47,847 bases of DNA from Lewinella cohaerens DSM 23179. GTDB taxonomy: Bacteria > Bacteroidota > Bacteroidia > Chitinophagales > Saprospiraceae. Under the pieces are notes generated by a model. It was given only the letters and a program-made list of their open reading frames with translations, had not been told where the DNA came from and ran no database searches. The stretch spans positions 1 to 47,847 of the forward strand of contig NZ_KB903561.1 of the NCBI RefSeq assembly GCF_000379805.1. Reading direction: 5' to 3'. Numbering within the stretch: the first letter of the stretch is position 1; every line of letters begins with the position of its first letter. Made by a program: the position numbers and the translations under genes. Positions 42,231-47,847 of this stretch are shown piece after piece.

Positions 42231-43049
42231 CTACAAAATCTCGATAAAAACCTCTTGCCCATTATCCAGTGCCTCTTGAATCTCTCGACCGCCAGACATG
42301 ATGACACAACGACTAAAATGCTCGCTTTCCACTTCTTCTACGACAATACTGGCTATACGAACGGAACGAGAACGAATCTCGCCCTGGTTGTTTTCTACAA
42401 TTGTGGTTCTTACCGCTAGTTCCTGATGGCGACGAAAACCTTGTTTGGTGCCTCCTGCAATGAGGATGGTCCGGGCTTTGCTCTTAGAACCTTTAAGTAC
42501 TTTTACGAGCTGTACTTCAGCGGGGAATAATTGGGTGAGCATATGTTGTAGGCCGGTAAGAACCAGCGCTTTGCGTTCGTTGGCATTACTCCACATGCCG
42601 GCATTAAAAGACAGTTCCTCTTGTATAACGGGACGATGATCCGTAGCGCGGAGAAAGGTAAGGTTGAGTTTTTGCTCACCGATGGATATGTAACCGGTAA
42701 GGAAGTACTCGACCCCTTGTACCGCCCACTGATCTACGACATAGCCCTCCATGAAGTCTTCGTCACGTTGTAAATCCCGCTCGGCAGCTACAGCTTCTTG
42801 CTCGGAATGGGCGATCAATTGCACCCTCGCATCAGCATAAAGGGCAGACATTACTGCTTCTTGGAGCGTCTTGCAATCAGAAGCGTTGGCACCTGTCGGC
42901 CCAAGCAAGTAGTCTCTGAAAGTAGGCTGCCCCCCTCCACAGCGAAAGTTGAGAACAGCAATCCGTGATTGAGATATCGCCAGTTGTTGGCACCCGAGAA
43001 TAAGAAAGATTACCAGCACGAATCGCTGGCCAGAGAAAAAAGAGGACAA
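42231..43049 (-). CDS. CsgG-like exported protein, paralogue A
   Basis: An exported protein of about 272 residues. The frame is open back to 43229, but the upstream 60 codons overlap the CHAT gene and make no sense. A TTG at 43049 or a GTG at 43019 gives a proper signal peptide (VLVIFLILGCQQLAISQ), placing the start about 34 bases after the CHAT stop. The N-terminal half starts RIAVLNFRCGGG and contains VEYFLTGYISIGEQKLNL, as in CsgG/LpoB-like proteins. The C-terminal part (about 174-272) has LFPAEVQLVKVLKGSKSKARTILIAGG and ends EALDNGQEVFIEI, as in paralogue B. It is probably in the envelope; function unknown. Confidence 0.65.
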   Translation of the reverse strand: MSSFFSGQRFVLVIFLILGCQQLAISQSRIAVLNFRCGGGQPTFRDYLLGPTGANASDCKTLQEAVMSALYADARVQLIAHSEQEAVAAERDLQRDEDFMEGYVVDQWAVQGVEYFLTGYISIGEQKLNLTFLRATDHRPVIQEELSFNAGMWSNANERKALVLTGLQHMLTQLFPAEVQLVKVLKGSKSKARTILIAGGTKQGFRRHQELAVRTTIVENNQGEIRSRSVRIASIVVEEVESEHFSRCVIMSGGREIQEALDNGQEVFIEIL

Positions 43050-43083
43050 GGTGAGAAAGTGTTTATTTAAAATTGATTGCTCA

Positions 43084-45258
43084 CTACCGCGAGGAACGAG
43101 CACCAAAGATAACAAAAACCAAAAAGATAGCACCCAATACATACCAGCCATACGTTTTCCATCCAGCCGTAGCGAAAATTTGGTCTTGGCCAACGAGTAC
43201 AAAGCTCGCCCAGTAGTGAGGGTGGGCACTCAGTCGATCCTGTTGAGCGAGATAATTGAGCTGGGCTTGCTGTAGCGCGCCGCTGGTGGATTGCCCTCCT
43301 GCCAGTGCATCATAAAACAAGGGCATGAGTTCCGCCGTGGCGGCATCGGATACTGGCCAAAGGCTGCCAATCAAGGCCCGTGCGCCTCCTTGCAAAAAGG
43401 CCCTGCCTATGCTGAGTACCCCTTCGCCGGCGCGGTAGGGGCCTGACTGTGTTTCACAAGCGCTCAGTACCACCAACTGCAATTGGAGTGGCAGACTGGC
43501 AATTTGGCTGGCGGTGAGGCTACCGTCTTGCAGAAATAAGGCTGATTGACTTGGGTCTTCCTGATCGCGGCAAGCGTGGGTAGCTATATGCCAAACCGTA
43601 AACTCCTCCCTGCTGGCGGTGAGGGCCTGAAGGCGAGCTTCCGAGCCAAGAAAAACTTGCCCTTTTACGCGGCTGATGATCGCTTCGGCCTCTTCCATAC
43701 TATGGTTTAAGGCCGGTAATGGACTCACACAAGCAGTACGGCTGGCCATGGCATCGCCGTTAAATTCGGGGGCCAACGCACCCACTTTGAGCGGTAGGTT
43801 AGGGTCTCCATCATCTAGCCATGCAAGTGCCGAAGGAGCCGTTGTTAATTCGTAGGTTTTGACTAAATAATCCAGCTGTTGGGGACTGTAAGACGGCTCA
43901 CCCTCCGGTGCTTGGCTGCTGAGCAGAGCGCTGAAGGGCAAGTTCCAAAGTGCACCATCGGGCAGGATAAGCAACTTTTTTGGGGCTGACTGCCTGTGAT
44001 GGCGAAGTGCGGGGCGGAGCAACACGTTTTCATACAACCAAAAAGCGGCCTTGGTGTAGCGCTGGTAAGCGGCAGTAGGTTCCTTGAGGAAATCCTGTCC
44101 GGTCATTTCTGACTGAAAATTTTGCAAGGCCGTTTGCGTTTCCTTGTTCCAATAAAAGTGATCAATCTGTACTTGTTGGCCATCAAGGTGGAAGACGATA
44201 CCTTCGTCGCCCAGCAAGAAGTAGCTAATGAGTAAGGTCTGTTGTTCGCGCAGTTGGGCCTGTACCGCTGCTAGTGAAAGCTGCGCGGATGGCGCAGGTG
44301 GCCAATGGCTGAGCTGGGGTAGCTGCTGATCTACAAGCTCGCGCAAGCGTTGGGGTTGCTCAAAAAAACTGCCAGATTGGGTGGCTAATTGTCGGGCCAA
44401 CCGCAGTTGTTTGCCCAATGGCGGCCAATCCAGATCATCGCGATCGGCAACATAACCTTGGAGTTGATCAGAAAGCAAGGTGGATTTGGCTTGCTCAGCC
44501 AGCAAAAAAGCTTCCTCCCACCACCCGGCTTGGGGAGCCTGCTGATGCAGCAGTAAACAGATGGCCATAGCTCGGTGCGCCAATGCCGGAATGGTAGCAG
44601 CCAGCGCCAGGCGGTCGGCCTCGGCAGTACGCGCCCGTCGGAGAAAGTGCAGCAATTCCAGGCAGTGCCGCAGCCCGGTAAGGCGTTTTTCCAAAGTAGC
44701 AGCATCGGCTTGCGCTGGCAAAGGGCTGCGATAAGCACCCAGCAATGCTTCGAGCGCCAAGCCAGGGTCTGTCCAGTCAAGGGGATCAGCCAACTGTAGG
44801 CTGTCGGGGGCACCCAAGAGCTGAAAAACCTCGCGACTCAAAGGCTCGTCGCCTTCCTGTAGGTAATTGTAGTCCATCAAAACAGCGGCCAACATCCGGT
44901 TGATGGTATCCGAAGGTGGAAAGCTCCGCAGCCGCTGAATCAGCGCCTGCATCTGTCGTAGCGGCCGATGCTGCACCGTCGCCAGTTGGCTGGCAAGCTG
45001 CGTAATTTCTTCGGGATTATCACTGGCCATCGCCTGCTCATACACGCGGTCGGCCTGCTGCAATACCTGATATTCCGGATAGATATTTCCCAAAATCTCA
45101 TAGCCCAAGGCCTCGTTGAACCCATCCGCAGACATGATCTGATCATACAAATCTTCCGCCTGCCGGGTCTGTGGGCTGTTCTGCCCAAAGCCAGCTTGCA
45201 TAGCCAGCAGTAGCAGGCCAAGGAGGGCAAAAGAAAACCAGGAAACGGCAGTTCGCAT
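43084..45258 (-). CDS. CHAT-domain protein with C-terminal membrane anchor
   Basis: A 724-residue protein. The true start is the ATG at 45258 (MRTAVSWFSFALLGLLLLAMQAG), since the extra residues before it do not resemble a protein N-terminus. After the signal peptide there is a helical, TPR-like region (about 25-390) and then a CHAT domain (caspase-like, clan CD). The catalytic dyad is His561 in WHIATHAC and Cys601 in LSACETQSGPYRAGEG; the later SLWPVSD and FYDALAGGQSTSGALQQAQ are typical. A hydrophobic segment near the C-terminus (YVLGAIFLVFVIFGA) could anchor it. CHAT proteins cut or sense proteins in signalling and defence. It heads an operon with two CsgG-like genes. Confidence 0.87.
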   Translation of the reverse strand: MRTAVSWFSFALLGLLLLAMQAGFGQNSPQTRQAEDLYDQIMSADGFNEALGYEILGNIYPEYQVLQQADRVYEQAMASDNPEEITQLASQLATVQHRPLRQMQALIQRLRSFPPSDTINRMLAAVLMDYNYLQEGDEPLSREVFQLLGAPDSLQLADPLDWTDPGLALEALLGAYRSPLPAQADAATLEKRLTGLRHCLELLHFLRRARTAEADRLALAATIPALAHRAMAICLLLHQQAPQAGWWEEAFLLAEQAKSTLLSDQLQGYVADRDDLDWPPLGKQLRLARQLATQSGSFFEQPQRLRELVDQQLPQLSHWPPAPSAQLSLAAVQAQLREQQTLLISYFLLGDEGIVFHLDGQQVQIDHFYWNKETQTALQNFQSEMTGQDFLKEPTAAYQRYTKAAFWLYENVLLRPALRHHRQSAPKKLLILPDGALWNLPFSALLSSQAPEGEPSYSPQQLDYLVKTYELTTAPSALAWLDDGDPNLPLKVGALAPEFNGDAMASRTACVSPLPALNHSMEEAEAIISRVKGQVFLGSEARLQALTASREEFTVWHIATHACRDQEDPSQSALFLQDGSLTASQIASLPLQLQLVVLSACETQSGPYRAGEGVLSIGRAFLQGGARALIGSLWPVSDAATAELMPLFYDALAGGQSTSGALQQAQLNYLAQQDRLSAHPHYWASFVLVGQDQIFATAGWKTYGWYVLGAIFLVFVIFGARSSR

Positions 45259-45596
45259 ACGTAGGTAAAATGTGGTGTTAGCAGATAAGGGTTGGAAGAA
45301 ATTTTGCAGATGCCTTTCAACTAGAGCCTCCAATCCTGACTTGGAGGACTATAGCTTCATTGCTTGGATGGTGTAAAGGTAATCAGAAGCAGGGGAGTAT
45401 TACCCATCATCATTGGCATCGTAATATTGCTAATGTGCTTTGTTGTGAATAAAGGGTCGCAAGGCGTTCTTTCCTTATTTCGGAGAAATGGCGATTAAAT
45501 AAATAGCGTTTTGAAATGTAATTCCTACTTTGGTGGATGAATTAAATATGCGCTTAGCTCTGAAAAATCGACGACCTGGCGACAAGAAAATACAGC
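45259..45596. other. Divergent intergenic region, CHAT and hsdM
   Basis: Promoter region for the minus-strand CHAT operon and the plus-strand hsdM. A small hairpin (CTCCAATCCTGACTTGGAG) sits at 45329-45347. No gene and no clear promoter consensus is seen. Confidence 0.35.
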
Positions 45597-47177
45597 ATGA
45601 CCGAACAAACGCAACAACTGCAAACACAACTCTGGAACATTGCCAATACCCTGCGTGGGAAGATGGATGCCGACGATTTCCGGGATTATATCCTGGGATT
45701 CATTTTTTATAAGTACCTGAGTACAAAAATGGAACTCTATGCCAACGAAATCCTGGAACCAGACCAGCTGAAATTCCGGGATTTGGAAGACCATGCACAG
45801 GAAGAAGCTTATTTGGAGGCCGTAAAAGATGCCGCCTTGGATAAACTGGGGTATTTTTTATTGCCATCAGAGCTATTTTCAGAACTGGCAAAACGCGGCA
45901 ATTCAGGTGGAAAGCACAAATTCATTTTAGGCGATTTAACCAAGGTGCTCGCACACATCGAGCAAAGCACTATGGGCTCGGAAAGCGAAGAAGATTTTGG
46001 CAACCTCTTTGAAGATTTAGACCTTACCAGCTCTAAACTCGGCAGATCCGAAAACGATAAAAACGAACTTATCGTAAAGGTACTCTCGCATTTAGAGGAA
46101 ATCGACTTTGATATCGCCAATACCGAAAGCGATATGCTGGGCGATGCCTACGAATACCTCATTGGGCAGTTTGCCAGCGGTGCAGGAAAAAAGGCTGGCG
46201 AGTTTTATACGCCACAGCAGGTCTCCAACGTGTTGGCACAAATCGTAACGCTGGGCAAAGACAGGCTAAAGTCGGTGTACGACCCCACCTGCGGCTCGGG
46301 CTCCTTGCTGTTGCGGGTGGCCAAACAAGTAAAAGAAGTAAGTGCGTTTTACGGGCAGGAAATGAACCCCACCACCTACAACTTGTGCCGAATGAACATG
46401 ATTATGCACGATGTGCATTACAAGCGTTTTGATATAAAAAACGAGAATACCCTCGAAAAACCGCAGCACGAAGAGATGCGCTTTGAGGCCGTTGTCGCCA
46501 ACCCGCCCTTCTCGGCAAAGTGGAGCGCCAGCCCTTTGTTTATGAGCGACGACCGCTTCTCGGCCTACGGTAAACTGGCCCCAAAATCCAAAGCCGATTT
46601 TACCTTTGTGCAACACATGGTACACCAGTTGGCCGATAATGGTACCATGGCCTGCGTGCTACCCCATGGCGTACTGTTTCGTGGCGCTGCCGAAGGGCAC
46701 ATCCGCAAGTACCTGATCGCAGACCGCAATTACCTCGATGCCGTCATCGGCCTACCTGCCAACATCTTTTACGGCACCAGCATACCTACCTGTATCTTGG
46801 TCATGAAGAAAAACCGAGCCAATCAAGACAACATCTTATTTATAGATGCCAGCCAGCATTTTGAGAAGGTAAAAACCCAAAACATCCTTCGCGAAGAAGA
46901 CATTCAGCAAATAGTCGCCACTTATAAAACCTACACCAGCGGAGCATTGGCCGAAGCCCAGGTAGACAAATACAGCTACGTCGCCCCATTGAGCGAAGTG
47001 GCCGAAAACGACTACAACCTAAACATCCCCCGCTACGTAGACACCTTCGAGGAAGAAGAACCCGTAGACCTGGCAGCCGTCTCCAACGACCTGAAAGCCA
47101 TAGATGCAGACATGGCCACCACCGATGCTACCATTGCCGATTACTGCAAGCAACTGGGGATAGATACACCATTTTAG
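45597..47177 (+). CDS. hsdM: Type I restriction-modification methyltransferase subunit
   Basis: A 526-residue N6-adenine methyltransferase subunit of a type I R-M system, of full length. It has an HsdM_N domain (about 8-150: LWNIANTLRGKMDADDFRDYILGFIFYKYLS), SAM motif I DPTCGSGSLLL (229-239) and motif IV NPPF (302-305). It pairs with an HsdS specificity subunit to methylate a bipartite site; HsdR would add cleavage. In the 670 bases that remain, no hsdS or hsdR is seen; an inverted-repeat element and GxxExxY genes follow instead. The partners may lie beyond the window edge. Confidence 0.95.
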   Translation: MTEQTQQLQTQLWNIANTLRGKMDADDFRDYILGFIFYKYLSTKMELYANEILEPDQLKFRDLEDHAQEEAYLEAVKDAALDKLGYFLLPSELFSELAKRGNSGGKHKFILGDLTKVLAHIEQSTMGSESEEDFGNLFEDLDLTSSKLGRSENDKNELIVKVLSHLEEIDFDIANTESDMLGDAYEYLIGQFASGAGKKAGEFYTPQQVSNVLAQIVTLGKDRLKSVYDPTCGSGSLLLRVAKQVKEVSAFYGQEMNPTTYNLCRMNMIMHDVHYKRFDIKNENTLEKPQHEEMRFEAVVANPPFSAKWSASPLFMSDDRFSAYGKLAPKSKADFTFVQHMVHQLADNGTMACVLPHGVLFRGAAEGHIRKYLIADRNYLDAVIGLPANIFYGTSIPTCILVMKKNRANQDNILFIDASQHFEKVKTQNILREEDIQQIVATYKTYTSGALAEAQVDKYSYVAPLSEVAENDYNLNIPRYVDTFEEEEPVDLAAVSNDLKAIDADMATTDATIADYCKQLGIDTPF

Positions 47178-47179
47178 TC

Positions 47180-47308
47180 TTAGTATTGCGCAGAAAATAA
47201 ACTGCGATTTTTTCTAAGTTTTTCAAATAGTTAAAACGCTTAAAATGTAGCGCTTATTCAACTATTATGAAAACCAAAATCGCTTTTTATTTTCGTGCTG
47301 TCCCTTAA
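47180..47308. repeat. Inverted-repeat element after hsdM
   Basis: About 129 bases with imperfect inverted ends: TTAGTATTGCGCAGAAAATAA (47180-47200) on the left, with TGCGATTTT following, against AAAATCGCTTTTTATTTTCG then TGCTGTCCCTTAA at the right end. A second inverted pair (AATAGTT with AACTATT) lies within. It shares both ends with the short element at 7854-7905. It starts 3 bases after the hsdM stop codon. Confidence 0.6.
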
Positions 47309-47358
47309 CCATGATTTTTAGGATTGTTTGATTGCCATGATTAAAAACTATACCGATT

Positions 47359-47736
47359 ATGGGTGAACTGAAGTACAGTGATATAACTGAAAAAATAATA
47401 GGCGCTTCTTTTGACGTACATTCCTTCTTGGGCAATGGGTTTCAGGAAGTTATCTATCAGCGTGCTTTAGCATGGGAAATGACACAGCGGGACTTATCAT
47501 TTGCCAGGGAAATAGAGCAGGAAATTTATTACAGAAATTTACCTAAACCCATTGGTACCAGAAGGGCAGATTTTGTTGTAGAAAACAAAGTTTTGGTAGA
47601 AATTAAAGCCATCATTCAATTAGATGATGTCCACCTGGCTCAAGCGCTAAATTATTTAAAAGCATATAAATTGAGTGTAGGACTCCTTATTAATTTCGGT
47701 AGTAAATCACTAACCTTCAAAAGGTTAGTGTTGTGA
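47359..47736 (+). CDS. GxxExxY protein (PD-(D/E)XK nuclease superfamily 3)
   Basis: A 125-residue protein with the family name motif GFQEVIY (Gly27, Glu30, Tyr33) and a nuclease-like core RRADFVVENKVLVEIKA (Asp71, Glu81, Lys83) that fits the PD-(D/E)XK pattern. The function is unproven; the fold suggests DNA binding or cleavage. It lies after the inverted-repeat element and is followed by a similar gene at the window edge. Confidence 0.85.
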   Translation: MGELKYSDITEKIIGASFDVHSFLGNGFQEVIYQRALAWEMTQRDLSFAREIEQEIYYRNLPKPIGTRRADFVVENKVLVEIKAIIQLDDVHLAQALNYLKAYKLSVGLLINFGSKSLTFKRLVL

Positions 47737-47763
47737 CGCCCCCAAGAAATCCGTTGTCTGAAT

Positions 47764-47815
47764 CACGGATTATACGGATTACGAGATTACACAGATTACA
47801 CGATGACACAGATGA
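47764..47815. repeat. Degenerate CACGGATTA tandem repeat
   Basis: Six units of 8-9 bases: CACGGATTA, TACGGATTA, CGAGATTA, CACAGATTA, CACGATGA, CACAGATGA. The tract runs into the start codon of the next GxxExxY gene. Confidence 0.7.
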
Positions 47816-47847
47816 TGAGCAAACTGAAATACAGAGACATAACCAAA
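47812..47847 (+). CDS. Second GxxExxY gene, cut by the window edge
   Basis: The last 12 codons read MMSKLKYRDITK, very close to the start of the previous gene (MGELKYSDITEK). The start is the ATG at 47812 or 47815. Only the N-terminus is visible. Two tandem copies of a nuclease-like family point to local duplication or mobility. Confidence 0.6.
   Translation, partial: MMSKLKYRDITK

Noticed and set aside
43050-43229. N-terminal 60 residues of the CsgG-like paralogue A frame
   Set aside because: They overlap the CHAT gene's coding region on the same strand in another frame and do not resemble a protein start; a TTG or GTG later gives a signal peptide.
45259-45333. Extra 25 residues before the CHAT signal peptide
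   Set aside because: The signal peptide begins with MRTAVSWFSF at 45258; the upstream residues would block export.

Overview
The window looks like chromosomal DNA of a Bacteroidota member, most likely in the Saprospiraceae/Lewinella neighbourhood. Signs of this are several secreted proteins ending in type IX secretion (T9SS) sorting domains, a SusC/SusD outer-membrane pair, a Reg_prop/Y_Y_Y sensor kinase paired with a LytTR regulator, DUF5777 and OB-fold (tRNA_anti-like) proteins, and the near absence of Shine-Dalgarno sites. I saw no rRNA, tRNA or CRISPR array. The assignment to a group is inference from protein families, not from a marker gene.

Layout. 1-4 kb: DUF819 membrane protein, SH3-domain lipoprotein, a possible broken small gene and a Spy-like LTXXQ protein, all on the minus strand. 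4.1-9.3 kb: a MacB/FtsX-type permease, then aroB and an unknown 469-residue protein. 9.5-16.5 kb: envelope and secreted proteins (dockerin/cohesin-like T9SS substrate, duplicated PepSY-like lipoprotein, ABM-fold monooxygenase, CotH-kinase T9SS protein, cadherin-like T9SS protein). 16.8-19.1 kb: UvrD/PcrA helicase. 19.3-26.7 kb: a compact eight-gene plus-strand cluster made of YceI, a sensor kinase, a LytTR regulator, two cytochrome-like lipoproteins, an OB-fold protein, a second YceI and a DUF5777 beta-barrel. 27-29.6 kb: PAP2 phosphatase and an ArnT/PMT-like glycosyltransferase. 29.7-32.5 kb: a two-TM channel-like protein, then an arsenic operon (arsR, LMW-PTP/ArsC-like, acr3). 32.9-34.9 kb: CDF metal transporter and zinc alcohol dehydrogenase. 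35.4-41 kb: LuxR-type regulator with a degenerate receiver, a structured leader, and SusC/SusD. 41-45.3 kb: a minus-strand operon of a CHAT protease-like protein and two related CsgG-like proteins. 45.6 kb to the end: hsdM, an inverted-repeat element, and two GxxExxY (PD-(D/E)XK) genes, the second cut by the window edge.

How genes work together. The YceI-to-DUF5777 cluster reads as an envelope redox or lipid-carrier module with its own sensor and regulator: a lipobox anchors both cytochrome-like proteins, the YceI proteins have signal peptides, and the barrel sits in the outer membrane. The ars genes form a standard resistance operon with a palindromic operator at the promoter. The CHAT operon is the best candidate for an undescribed system: a peptidase-like protein with a predicted C-terminal membrane anchor, followed by two envelope proteins that share a C-terminal domain.

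Non-coding structure is unusually rich. There are near-perfect palindromes with arms of about 20 bp, two MITE-like nested inverted repeats (26803-27006 and 27892-28021), a dispersed inverted-repeat family (7854, 47180 and perhaps 19283), a 34-bp dispersed repeat, and CCAACCATC-type tracts that abut gene ends. All repeat and structure claims come from reading the bases by eye; no alignments or folding runs were made.
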